51,805 bases of DNA from Acidobacteriota bacterium. GTDB lineage: Bacteria; Acidobacteriota; Thermoanaerobaculia; Thermoanaerobaculales; Sulfomarinibacteraceae. The stretch spans positions 1 to 51,805 of the forward strand of contig WGCW01000186.1 in NCBI GenBank assembly GCA_015493585.1, read 5' to 3'. Under the pieces are notes generated by a model. That model did no database searches. It was not told the origin of the DNA and saw nothing but the letters and a program-made list of their open reading frames with translations. Both the position numbers and the translations under genes were made by a program. Below, one piece after another: positions 17,553 through 25,913 of this stretch (position 1 is its first letter; every line of letters starts with the position of its first letter).

Positions 17553-18320
17553 TCACCTGTGTGCAAAAGACCGGTTGTGAAGCCAAACCAGGTAACGTCT
17601 CAGGAGATCGGTTTCCGTCGAATCGAGCTTCGGCCCAAAAGCAGGCATCCTGAGCACCGGGCCAGGCACCCATGGCAGAGGCACGCGCTTAGGCGTCGCA
17701 CCGGATTGCAGCAATGCCGCAAACGCATCGGGCGAGCTCAGGGCCTTGCCGGCATCCGGGCGCATCCAGCCTGGAACAGCACCGGACAGGCTCCCAGGGT
17801 TTGCAACACCGCCCGACCCGAGAGGACCATGGCAGCGGAAGCACTCCATCTGCCGGGCGATATCGTGACCCGCCGCAAGCTCCGGGTCTTCCGGAATACC
17901 GGCAAGCCCCGTCAGCACACCGACAGCGAGCGCAAGGTTGTTCCGCTTCCGCACGGTCAGACGGCTCCCGTAGGCCGGCATATCCCCAACGCCGAAACCC
18001 GCTTCTTCCGGCCGTCCGTTGACAACGGCGTCCCGGATCACCTCCAGCGACGCCGGTGCCGCCCCATCCGCGCGCCAGCGGAGTGCTCCCGTTCCGGTTC
18101 GATGACAGGCCACGCACCCTTCGTGCTCAAAGAGCTCCAAACCGGTGCGGACGGCATTGGCCCCCCTGCGCCTCCACATCCAGCGATAGGCGGGGAGCGC
18201 CACCAGCACAACGACGATCATGCCGATGAAGAGCCACACGGTGAGCCGGTTCCGCCTCGCCCGGGCCGCAACCCGGGGACGCTTGACCTTGGTTTTGCTG
18301 GATTTCGCCGCCCGCGGCAT
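17553..18320 (-). CDS. Membrane-anchored di-haem cytochrome c
   Basis: 255 residues. A basic N-terminus is followed by one membrane anchor (LTVWLFIGMIVVVLVALPAY, residues ~26-45), then a periplasmic part with two haem-binding motifs, CVACH (69-73) and CFRCH (160-164), each with a downstream Met-rich segment (VGDMPAYG, VLRMPAFG) that may supply the distal ligand. It probably passes electrons in the periplasm. ATG 18320 has a GGGAGGTGCGC ribosome site. It heads the minus-strand run cytochrome-DUF1573-aminopeptidase-ClpX-like and is divergent from the helicase gene (98-bp gap). Confidence 0.88.
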   Translation of the reverse strand: MPRAAKSSKTKVKRPRVAARARRNRLTVWLFIGMIVVVLVALPAYRWMWRRRGANAVRTGLELFEHEGCVACHRTGTGALRWRADGAAPASLEVIRDAVVNGRPEEAGFGVGDMPAYGSRLTVRKRNNLALAVGVLTGLAGIPEDPELAAGHDIARQMECFRCHGPLGSGGVANPGSLSGAVPGWMRPDAGKALSSPDAFAALLQSGATPKRVPLPWVPGPVLRMPAFGPKLDSTETDLLRRYLVWLHNRSFAHR

Positions 18321-18418
18321 GCGCACCTCCCACAGCCTCACATGGAGGGCAACATTGTACACGCCAGACGGATCCCGAAGGGCTGATCCACCACCGCTCA
18401 CGCGCCGGGATCGTTACA

Positions 18419-20827
18419 ATGCGCCCGATGGCAACGATCCTCCCCAGCGATCACCGCATCGAGCTATCCGTACGCGAGCTCATCGACGGACCGGCCCGCC
18501 GGGTCATCGGCCTCGGCGGATCGGGGCTGGCCCGCATGTGGCTTGGCCAGGCTCTCCATCGTTCGGTCCAGGAGGCCTCGTGCAATGAAGAGCCCGAGTA
18601 CCGGGCGGAGGTCCCCGTCGTGCGCACGCTCGAGGTCGATGGGTGGACGGTCACGATCTCCGGCCGGGCGGACGGCGTCGTCTTCTCCGGGGGCCGGGCC
18701 GTCCGGGTCGATGAGATCAAGAGCCTGCACTTTGCGGTTGATCTCCACAACCTCTACTTTGAGGAGATCGCGGAACGGTTTCGCCAGCAGCTGATTGTCT
18801 ACGCCGCGCTCCTCTCAGAACCGGAAAAACCAGCCGTGGCCCGGCTTCTCCTCGTCGACATCGTCACGCAGGAGCTCCACATCGAAGAGGTCGCCTGGAC
18901 GCCCGAATCCGCCCAGGCATTCATCAGGCAGCAGGTTCACAAACTCCTCGCCATGGAGCGGCGGCGCTTCAAGAAAGTCAGCCGTCTCCGCGACGCCGCT
19001 GGCTCTCTCCCCTTTCCGCATGCGTCGCCCCGCCCGGTGCAGACACGGATCATCGATGCGGTCGCCAGGAGTCTTGAACAGGGCCGGCACCTGCTGCTCT
19101 CCGCTCCAACCGGAACGGGGAAAACCGCTGCGGTTCTCTACCCTGCGCTCAAGCACGCGCTTGAAAACGGCCAACGCGTGATGTTCCTGACGGCAAAGAC
19201 GCTCGGGCAACGAATCGCCGTCGAAACGCTCAGAGCGATGCATACGGTGCCGTTTTCCAGCATGCAGTTGCGTGCCAAGCAGAAGATGTGCGCCAACACA
19301 GAGATGATCTGCCACGAAGAGCTCTGCCCCTACGCCGACAGTTTCGGCTTGAAGATGACCCGCTCGGGGCTGATGGCGTCCCTGCTGGCGGACCATCCGC
19401 ACCTCGATCCCGATGAGATCTTTGCCGAGGCCACCGCCCATGAGGTCTGTCCGTTTGAAGTCAGTCTTGAGGCTCTTGCGGAGATGGATGCCGTGGTGTG
19501 CGATTACAACTACGCCTTCGACCCGGCGCTCGGTCTCGATGTCCTGCTCGATTCGAACGCTCTGAGCCGGGCCATCCTGATCATCGACGAGGCGCACAAT
19601 CTTGTCGCCCGCAGCCGGGAGTACTACTCCCCCGAGCTCGAGACGGACGCCATCCAACGGGCGCTCGAGCATGTCCGCAGGCATCACGGCGCTGTCTTCG
19701 ATACGGTTTCCCACATCCTCCAGGAGCTCGATGCCTTCATCCGGCGGCTCGCCGGAGAGGACGCTGGCATCACGGAAGGGGACGAGGCATTGATCGAGAT
19801 CCCGGAAGGGGAGGTCGCCTCATTCCGGATCGCCTTCGACGCCGCCATGCTGGAATACTGGATGTATATGCGGGAGCACAAACAGTGGGTAGCCAACGAC
19901 CCGCTGCTGGATGTGTTCGTCAACCTCACCCGCTTCCACCAGGTTCTCCGGCTCGGTGGTGAAGAGTTCGTCTTCATCGGCAGGCACTCGGCAGATGGCC
20001 GCCATGCGCTCAAGATCCTCTGTCTCGATGCCTCCCGGTTTCTCGGCTCGATCATCTCGGCAAGCGCCGGGACGATCGCCATGTCGGCGACTCTGAGACC
20101 TGCCGGATTCTTCCACAAGATGCTCGGCTTTCCGGAGGAGCTGACGGACAGCGTGCAGGTCACCTCGCCGTTTCCATCCGAGAACCGCCTGGTGATGGTG
20201 ATCCCAGATGTTGACACAACGTACCGGCGCCGGGACGCCAACGCCGACGCCATTGCCGGATGGATCGCACGCCTGGCCCACCCAGAGAAAAACGGGCTCG
20301 TCCTCTTTCCGAGCTACCGGTTTCTCGATAGGGTCGCCGGCCGCCTTGGGCCCGTTCCTCACGCCGTCCTGACCCAACGTCCCGGGACGGCCGGAGCGCA
20401 GCAGGCCGCCATCCTCGATGCCCTCAAGAACCGGCGGCCTGTGCTCGTCCTCGCCGTGCTTGGCGGCATGTTCGCCGAAGGCGTCGATTATCCGGGAGAG
20501 ATGCTTTCCCAGGTGATGGTCGTTTCGCCCGGTCTTCCTCAGTTCAATTCGGAGCGGGAGCTGTTGCGGAACTTTTACCGGGAAAAGTACGGCCACGGCT
20601 TTGCATACGCCTACCTGATCCCCGGAATGACACGGGTTGTACAAGCGGCGGGACGGCTGATCCGTTCGGCCGAGGACCGGGGCACGATCATTTTACTGGG
20701 CAAACGGTTCCTGCAACCGCAGTACCTCCAGATGCTACCCGAAGATTGGATCGATGGAGACGATCCCGCGGCCCTCGTCTTCGATCATCCTGGAGTTACG
20801 ATCGCCTCATTCTTCGAGGAGCCGTAA
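18419..20827 (+). CDS. RecB/Cas4-like nuclease fused to an XPD/DinG-type Fe-S helicase
   Basis: 802 residues. Residues ~60-180 have a PD-(D/E)XK nuclease layout: RADGVVF (Asp85), DEIKS (Glu99, Lys101) and FRQQLIVYAALL (the Gln motif). The helicase has Walker A APTGTGKT (229-236), four Cys for a 4Fe-4S cluster (291, 298, 303, 344), DEAH (390-393), SATLRP, and a C-terminal motif VI region QAAGRLIRS. The product should be a DNA helicase of 5'-3' XPD/DinG type with an attached nuclease, acting in repair or replication. The nuclease domain lacks the Cas4/AddB Cys cluster. Either ATG 18419 or ATG 18428 could start translation. It converges on the sigma factor gene (9-bp gap). Confidence 0.9.
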   Translation: MRPMATILPSDHRIELSVRELIDGPARRVIGLGGSGLARMWLGQALHRSVQEASCNEEPEYRAEVPVVRTLEVDGWTVTISGRADGVVFSGGRAVRVDEIKSLHFAVDLHNLYFEEIAERFRQQLIVYAALLSEPEKPAVARLLLVDIVTQELHIEEVAWTPESAQAFIRQQVHKLLAMERRRFKKVSRLRDAAGSLPFPHASPRPVQTRIIDAVARSLEQGRHLLLSAPTGTGKTAAVLYPALKHALENGQRVMFLTAKTLGQRIAVETLRAMHTVPFSSMQLRAKQKMCANTEMICHEELCPYADSFGLKMTRSGLMASLLADHPHLDPDEIFAEATAHEVCPFEVSLEALAEMDAVVCDYNYAFDPALGLDVLLDSNALSRAILIIDEAHNLVARSREYYSPELETDAIQRALEHVRRHHGAVFDTVSHILQELDAFIRRLAGEDAGITEGDEALIEIPEGEVASFRIAFDAAMLEYWMYMREHKQWVANDPLLDVFVNLTRFHQVLRLGGEEFVFIGRHSADGRHALKILCLDASRFLGSIISASAGTIAMSATLRPAGFFHKMLGFPEELTDSVQVTSPFPSENRLVMVIPDVDTTYRRRDANADAIAGWIARLAHPEKNGLVLFPSYRFLDRVAGRLGPVPHAVLTQRPGTAGAQQAAILDALKNRRPVLVLAVLGGMFAEGVDYPGEMLSQVMVVSPGLPQFNSERELLRNFYREKYGHGFAYAYLIPGMTRVVQAAGRLIRSAEDRGTIILLGKRFLQPQYLQMLPEDWIDGDDPAALVFDHPGVTIASFFEEP

Positions 20828-20836
20828 CGTGGCAGA

Positions 20837-21700
20837 TTACGTCAGATATCCGGAGAGCGCTTCCCGTTTGTGGCTGCGCCGCAGCTTCGCCAAAGCGCGG
20901 TTCTCGATCTGACGAACCCGCTCACGCGACAGTCCCAGAATTCGTCCGATCTCACGGAGCGTCTTCGGCTGATCATCATGGAGGCCGAAGCGAAGCTCGA
21001 GCACTTTCCGCTCGCGCTCGGGCAGATCGGCGAGCGCATCTTCGAGCACGCTGAGAAACGACTCGCGCAGAATGCGCTCGTCGGTATCGGGCAGCACGCT
21101 CTGCTCGAGAAGATCACCGAGCTCGGAATCTCCATCCGCATCCACCGGCTCGTTCAACGAGAGTGAGCTCAAGCTCACTCTCGACAGAACGGAAACATCT
21201 TCGACACTGAGTCCGAGCTCGTCGGCCAACTCCTCAACCGTTGGGGGACGGCCGAGCTGTTCGGTCAAAGCTCCGCGGACGCGTTCAAGACGGTAGAGCG
21301 TATTCGCCTGCTTCTGGGGAAGGCGAAACGTCGCCGCCTGCTCGGCCAACGCGTGAAGAACCGCCTGGCGAATCCACCACACGGCATAGGTAATGAACTT
21401 GACATCCTGCCCCTTCTTGAAGGGGTTGTACTTCTTGGCAGCTTGAATCAGCCCGAGATTCCCCTCATGAATCAGATCGAGGAATGGGACGTTTGGATTC
21501 CGGTACCGTTTCGCATAGGCCACGACAAAACGGAGGTTCGCTTCAACCAGTTGCCGAAGTGCCTCTTCATCGCCAGCCTGAATGCGACGTGCGAGCTCAA
21601 GCTCCTCCTCATGCGTCAGCGTTCTGTACTGCGAAATCTCCCGAAGGTACCGCCTCAGCGTTGCCGCCTCGCTGTCGGAGACCTGGCGCTGAGCCGTCAT
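20837..21700 (-). CDS. Sigma-70 family RNA polymerase sigma factor (group 1/2-like)
   Basis: 287 residues. Region 1.2 (LRRYLREISQYRTLTHEEE), region 2 (NLRFVVAYAKRYRN, FLDLIHEGNLGLIQAAKKY, KFITYAVWWIRQA), region 3, and region 4 with the HTH TLREIGRILGLSRERVRQIENRALAKLR are all intact; the long region 1.1 of primary sigma factors is absent. It is a RpoD/RpoS-like group 2 factor or a short primary factor; I cannot tell which. The ATG overlaps the hspR stop by 4 bp (ATGA), making it the last gene of the dnaK-hsp20-hspR operon, so its level should rise with heat or folding stress. Confidence 0.93.
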   Translation of the reverse strand: MTAQRQVSDSEAATLRRYLREISQYRTLTHEEELELARRIQAGDEEALRQLVEANLRFVVAYAKRYRNPNVPFLDLIHEGNLGLIQAAKKYNPFKKGQDVKFITYAVWWIRQAVLHALAEQAATFRLPQKQANTLYRLERVRGALTEQLGRPPTVEELADELGLSVEDVSVLSRVSLSSLSLNEPVDADGDSELGDLLEQSVLPDTDERILRESFLSVLEDALADLPERERKVLELRFGLHDDQPKTLREIGRILGLSRERVRQIENRALAKLRRSHKREALSGYLT

Positions 21701-22071
21701 TCGTCTTCAACCGGTTGAATCATCCCCGAGCGTGCCCGGACAATGGCGTGATAGTGTGGCACTCCCTTCTCCTCTTCGAGCTTCTTGCGGAGCAACTTTG
21801 TCAGCATCTCCATTTCCCGCTGCAAGTGCTGTACCTGTTCACGAAGGTTGAGAATGATCTCCACACCGGCAAGATTGACGCCAAGGTCCCGGGTCAGCGT
21901 CAGAATCGTCTCGAGCCGCTCACAGGTCTCGTCATCGTACAACCTGGTATTGCCCTCGGATCGCCTCGGACGCAACAACCCTTCCCGTTCCCAGAGGCGA
22001 AGCGTCTGGGGATGGACACCGTACTTCTCGGCGACCCACGAGATCATGCGATATCTGGGCTCCGACGTCAT
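21697..22071 (-). CDS. hspR: MerR-family heat-shock repressor HspR
   Basis: 124 residues. The N-terminal MerR helix-turn-helix reads YRMISWVAEKYGVHPQTLRLWEREGLLRPRRSEGNTRLYDDE (quoted in parts: VHPQTLRLWEREGLL and NTRLY), the HspR-type variant. A coiled coil follows (VEIILNLREQVQHLQREMEM). HspR represses dnaK operons by binding HAIR sites with DnaK as corepressor; a HAIR-like site is present upstream of dnaK here (24543-24563). The gene overlaps hsp20 and the sigma gene by 4 bp each, so all three are translationally coupled. Confidence 0.93.
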   Translation of the reverse strand: MTSEPRYRMISWVAEKYGVHPQTLRLWEREGLLRPRRSEGNTRLYDDETCERLETILTLTRDLGVNLAGVEIILNLREQVQHLQREMEMLTKLLRKKLEEEKGVPHYHAIVRARSGMIQPVEDE

Positions 22072-22508
22072 GCCCCATCCTCCATGATCGTGACCTTTCG
22101 CCGGGAGCTCGACGCTTTTGGCAACCGTACGGTGAGGACTCCCCTCTCGAGCTCAGCATGCGGCGAGCCGGACAACTCTGCCTGCGGAAGCACAAAATCC
22201 CTGTAAAACGACCCGCACGGCCGCTCCATCCGCACGTACCGGCCCTCTGCCTCACGTGCGATCTCTCCAGCGACCCGGAGCCGGTTCCCGTTGAGCTGGA
22301 GATCGATCGACGACGCATCTGCACCGGGGATTTCAAGGATGGCGACGATCTCGTTATCGGTCTCGTACAGATCGGCAGCTGGGCAGAACGGGCCGCTCGA
22401 CGGCTCTCCAACCCCGAGACTGCTCTCGATCACAGCTTCGTCGAAGAGCTCGTTCAGCCGTTCTTTCAACACCATGAGCTCTTTGATGATGGGCCACGAT
22501 ACCGTCAT
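22068..22508 (-). CDS. Hsp20/alpha-crystallin small heat-shock protein
   Basis: 146 residues. The alpha-crystallin domain covers ~45-140 with the markers PAADLYETDNEIVAILEIPG, LRVAGE, and the ERGVLTVRLPK motif. No IxI-type C-terminal tail beyond KVTIMED. It should hold unfolding proteins for DnaK. It is separated from dnaK by 58 bp containing a strong hairpin (22526-22554) and starts from ATG 22508 behind GGGGGAAAG. Confidence 0.94.
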   Translation of the reverse strand: MTVSWPIIKELMVLKERLNELFDEAVIESSLGVGEPSSGPFCPAADLYETDNEIVAILEIPGADASSIDLQLNGNRLRVAGEIAREAEGRYVRMERPCGSFYRDFVLPQAELSGSPHAELERGVLTVRLPKASSSRRKVTIMEDGA

Positions 22509-22525
22509 CTTTCCCCCACAAACCG

Positions 22526-22554
22526 GTGAAGGGGTGGGTCCCCCACCCCTTCAC
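22526..22554 (-). promoter_or_regulatory. 13-bp perfect hairpin between dnaK and hsp20
   Basis: Arms GTGAAGGGGTGGG (22526-22538) and its exact complement (22542-22554) with a 3-base loop. No T-run follows on the minus strand, so it is not a classic intrinsic terminator. It sits between stop and start codons of two operon genes, where an mRNA-processing or stability element would change the dnaK:hsp20 ratio. Confidence 0.75.
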
Positions 22555-22566
22555 TGTACCACGACG

Positions 22567-24498
22567 TCAGTTGCTCCCGTCCGAATCCACATCGACGTAC
22601 TCCGCGTCGATGACCTCATCTTCTTCAGGACCCGATGCCTGAGATGCGGAAGCTCCAGATGCAGCCCCCTGTCCGGCAGCCGGGCCTGCAGCCTGAGCAT
22701 CCGCCGTCTGATACAGCTTAGCGGCGAGCTGATGGCTCGCTTGCGTCAAACGTTCGTACGCCGTTTCAAGACGCTCCTTGCCACCTTCTTCAAGGGCCCG
22801 TTTCGCGTCAGCCAACACGTCGTTGATCGTCCCGAGCTCCGCTTCGGGTAACTTCTCCTTATTGTCATTAATAAGCTTCTCTGTCGAGTAGACGAGCGCG
22901 TCGAGCTTGTTGCGCGCGTCGATCTCCTCGCGCTTCTTCGCGTCCTCGCTCTCGTGCGTTTGAGCTTCGCGAACCATCTTCTCGATCTCTTCATCACTCA
23001 AACCGGACGAGCTTGTAATCTGGATCTTCTGCTCCTGGCCGGTTGCCCGGTCCTTTGCCGCAACGTGGAGAATGCCGTTGGCATCAATGTCGAAGGTGAC
23101 CTCGATCTGCGGAATGCCCCGCGGTGCCGGCGGAATTCCCATGAGATGGAAACGGCCCAGGGTCCGGTTGTCTTTCGCCATCGGCCTCTCACCCTGCAGG
23201 ACGTGGATCTCGACCTGGGTTTGGTTGTCTTCCGCCGTCGAGTACACCTTCGATTTCCTGGTTGGAATCGTGGTGTTCCGCGGAATCACGACGTCTGTCA
23301 CGCCGCCCAGCGTCTCCACTCCCAGGGACAGCGGCGTCACGTCGAGCAGCAGGACGTCCTTGACCTCACCACCGAGCACACCGGCCTGAATCGCGGCCCC
23401 GATCGCAACGACCTCATCGGGGTTCACACCTTTGTGCGGCTCCTTCCCGAAGAAATCGCCGACCAGCTTCTGCACGAGCGGAATCCTGGTCGAGCCGCCA
23501 ACGAGAACCACCTCGTCGACGTCCTTGGCCTCGAGGCCGGCATCTTTGAGAGCCAGTTTGCACGGTTCGATCGTACGTTTTACGAGGTGATCGATCATCT
23601 GTTCGAGCTTCGAGCGGGTGAGCCTCATATTGAGGTGTTTCGGCCCCGACGCATCCGCCGTCACGAACGGGAGATTGATTTCGGTCTCCATCGTTGACGA
23701 GAGCTCAATCTTGGCCTTTTCGGCGGCCTCCTTCAACCGCTGCAGCGCCATCTTGTCCTGTGAAAGATCGACGCCCTGATCCTTCCGGAACTCCTGCACC
23801 ATCCAATCAATGATGACCTGATCGAGGTCGTCGCCACCGAGGTGCGTATCTCCGTTGGTCGACTTGACCTCGACCACGCCTTCGCCAACCTCCAGGATAG
23901 AAATATCAAAGGTGCCACCGCCAAAGTCGTATACAGCAATGGTCTCATCCTTCTTCTTGTCCAGCCCGTACGCCAGGGCGGCTGCCGTCGGCTCATTGAC
24001 GAGGCGCACAACCTCTAATCCGGCGATTTGTCCCGCATCCTTGGTCGCTTGCCGTTGCGAGTCGTTGAAGTAGGCGGGGACGGTGATGACGGCTTTCTCG
24101 ACCTTTTCCCCGAGATAATCCTCAGCCGCAGCCTTGAGCTTCTGCAGGATCATGGCGGAAATCTCCGGTGGTGAGTAGACCTTCCCCTGAGCTTCCACAC
24201 GGGCCGTGTCGTTCTCTCCCCTAACGACCCTGTAGGGCACGTTGTTGATCTCGTCCACGATTTCGTCGTACCGGCGCCCCATGGCTCTCTTGATCGAGAA
24301 AATCGTGTTTTCCGGGTTTGTGATCGCCTGACGTTTCGCGACCTGGCCAACAAGTCTCTCTCCGTTCTTCGCAAAGGCGACGACGGACGGTGTCGTCCTG
24401 CTCCCTTCCTGATTGGGAATGACGGTCGGCTTTCCGCCTTCCATGACGGCGACGACCGAATTTGTCGTCCCGAGGTCAATGCCGATGATTCTGGACAT
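22567..24498 (-). CDS. dnaK: Chaperone DnaK (Hsp70)
   Basis: 643 residues, full length. The N-terminus is [50 protein letters not shown] and [10 protein letters not shown] complete the ATPase domain; the substrate-binding domain ([14 protein letters not shown]) and helical lid follow, with the tail ending in an acidic [13 protein letters not shown], the usual DnaK C-terminus that binds cochaperones. The ATG at 24498 has a perfect AGGAGG site. First gene of the operon; no grpE or dnaJ lies nearby. Confidence 0.99.
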   Translation of the reverse strand: MSRIIGIDLGTTNSVVAVMEGGKPTVIPNQEGSRTTPSVVAFAKNGERLVGQVAKRQAITNPENTIFSIKRAMGRRYDEIVDEINNVPYRVVRGENDTARVEAQGKVYSPPEISAMILQKLKAAAEDYLGEKVEKAVITVPAYFNDSQRQATKDAGQIAGLEVVRLVNEPTAAALAYGLDKKKDETIAVYDFGGGTFDISILEVGEGVVEVKSTNGDTHLGGDDLDQVIIDWMVQEFRKDQGVDLSQDKMALQRLKEAAEKAKIELSSTMETEINLPFVTADASGPKHLNMRLTRSKLEQMIDHLVKRTIEPCKLALKDAGLEAKDVDEVVLVGGSTRIPLVQKLVGDFFGKEPHKGVNPDEVVAIGAAIQAGVLGGEVKDVLLLDVTPLSLGVETLGGVTDVVIPRNTTIPTRKSKVYSTAEDNQTQVEIHVLQGERPMAKDNRTLGRFHLMGIPPAPRGIPQIEVTFDIDANGILHVAAKDRATGQEQKIQITSSSGLSDEEIEKMVREAQTHESEDAKKREEIDARNKLDALVYSTEKLINDNKEKLPEAELGTINDVLADAKRALEEGGKERLETAYERLTQASHQLAAKLYQTADAQAAGPAAGQGAASGASASQASGPEEDEVIDAEYVDVDSDGSN

Positions 24499-24533
24499 GA
24501 TAGAAACCTCCTCAGTTTTCGTTACCAAGGAGC

Positions 24534-24562
24534 AATATAGAACCTGAGCGTCCAGTTGTCAA
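24534..24562 (-). promoter_or_regulatory. Sigma-70 promoter of the dnaK operon
   Basis: On the minus strand, TTGACA (24562-24557) is followed by a 17-bp spacer and TATATT (24539-24534), a near-consensus promoter. Initiation about 30 nt upstream of the dnaK start is expected. A HAIR-like operator overlaps the -35 and spacer. Confidence 0.85.
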
Positions 24563-24563
24563 G
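24543..24563 (-). promoter_or_regulatory. HAIR-like HspR operator
   Basis: CTTGACA-N7-GCTCAGG on the minus strand compared with the HAIR consensus CTTGAGT-N7-ACTCAAG: five of seven bases match in each half and the 7-bp spacing is exact. It covers the -35 element, a position suited to repression. An HspR gene is in the same operon, which supports autoregulation. Confidence 0.65.
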
Positions 24564-24617
24564 TATGAAAAATGGCAGAAACGTTGAGCGGAACTCCAAC
24601 GTGCCACGTACCTTGAG

Positions 24618-25913
24618 CTATTCAAGCAGGACGACGCCCGGGGTGCCTGGAGCTTGCCCGGACGCACTTTCCCACGCCAATCCGCGCGAGAGGAGAAGCT
24701 TCGGAACCGGTTCTCCACGGGCGTCCGTCCCGGCAGCGAGCAACTTGTGACCCCGGACGACCATGAGATACGTGCGGCCCCACGGATCGATAATGTCTTT
24801 TGGGCGCAACATGGAGGATCGAACGAGGTCCTGAGGCGACTCCGGATAGACACCCCTGACAAAATACTCCGTTTCAGCGGCCGCAAGGAGGTGCCTGATG
24901 CGGTACCAGGAGATATTCTCAACGATGTACCTATTCCACAGACTGCTCTTGAGGTGGAAAGCTGGGTTGACCGGGTTTTGAGGCATGATGGAAAGTGAGA
25001 AACCCAGCAAGACGAGGAAAGGAACAACAAGCCAGGGCACGGCGCCGATCCCCAAGCCTTTGGACCGCACCGGCTCCTGAGCCCGGCTGAGCTCCTGCGC
25101 GACCTCCTCCGGTGTTGCCTCCCGAATCAGGCCGCGATCCAACAGCTCGGCCAGCGCCTTGCAGGTCTCAAAGTCGATCAGCTCGCTCTTGAGAATGATC
25201 TCGCTGACCGCATCGTGACCGTTGACCATTTGATAGACCGACATCTCATTTGGCGTCACTTGATCCGGTTTGCGCTCCTGCCGGTCTTCTTTCTGCGGCG
25301 AATCAGTGAAAGAAAACCCAAGGAGATCTTCCCCTTCCTCGTCCGCCTCTTCACGAACCGTCAACTTCTTCCCCGGATCGACCTTCCTGAAGATCATCGC
25401 ATGGTCTGGAATCCGCTGATTGATGAACGGCCATTCGTCCGTCATCCGGGCGCCTTCCATGATGATGGAATCGACGGCAAGCGGGGTCATCAGATCCCTA
25501 TCAAAGTCGATATCCGTCTCCTGAGAGAAGTGATACTCCCCATCACTCCACCTAAACACCCGGTAGACGACCTGAAGGATCTGTTGTTCCAACGCTTGCC
25601 GGACGGCCTCTTGCGGCACCATGCCGGCATCGATTAAAATCCGCCCAAGCCGCTGCAGCGTTTCTTCCTGCTTGCGAAGCGCCACCTCGAGGTTTGCCTC
25701 AGACAACACCCCCTGCTTGAGCAAAATGAGGCCGAGCCGGTCCTCTGCTCTCTGGCTCAAGGAGCTCGTTGCCACGATCTTTCCCTCGAGGAATGAGATG
25801 GTGACGACATCGTTCTCATTCTTGAGGGTCAGAACTCCCGTCTTCCGTTGCAACGAGATCAATTGCAAGATATCCGCGAAACTAAAATCCCGAAGGGTGC
25901 CCTCGAGCGCCAT
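24618..25913 (-). CDS. DUF4388 (PATAN-like) protein with C-terminal membrane anchor
   Basis: 431 residues. Starts with the DUF4388 signature MALEGTLRDFSFADILQLIS, followed by KTGVLTL and FLEGKIVATS; a helical region (LEVALRKQEETLQRLGRILIDAG) and a second winged-helix-like segment (YQMVNGHDAVSEIILKS) follow. One membrane helix (AVPWLVVPFLVLLGFSLSI, ~residues 295-315) precedes a C-terminal domain with RTYLMVV and DARGEP, resembling the pseudopilin-like type II secretion GspG fold. Role unknown; DUF4388 proteins often act in motility or signalling. Start ATG 25913 shares a base with the preceding stop (TGATG). Confidence 0.8.
   Translation of the reverse strand: MALEGTLRDFSFADILQLISLQRKTGVLTLKNENDVVTISFLEGKIVATSSLSQRAEDRLGLILLKQGVLSEANLEVALRKQEETLQRLGRILIDAGMVPQEAVRQALEQQILQVVYRVFRWSDGEYHFSQETDIDFDRDLMTPLAVDSIIMEGARMTDEWPFINQRIPDHAMIFRKVDPGKKLTVREEADEEGEDLLGFSFTDSPQKEDRQERKPDQVTPNEMSVYQMVNGHDAVSEIILKSELIDFETCKALAELLDRGLIREATPEEVAQELSRAQEPVRSKGLGIGAVPWLVVPFLVLLGFSLSIMPQNPVNPAFHLKSSLWNRYIVENISWYRIRHLLAAAETEYFVRGVYPESPQDLVRSSMLRPKDIIDPWGRTYLMVVRGHKLLAAGTDARGEPVPKLLLSRGLAWESASGQAPGTPGVVLLE

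Noticed and set aside
16713-18386. 557-codon open frame on the plus strand
   Set aside because: It lies opposite the DUF1573 and cytochrome genes, is Arg/His/Pro-rich and has no domain; it is a GC-skew shadow of the real genes.
24612-24626. CTTGAGCTATTCAAG as a second HAIR site
   Set aside because: The spacing is 5 rather than 7 bp and the site overlaps the stop codon of the DUF4388 gene, 50 bp upstream of the promoter; probably coincidence.
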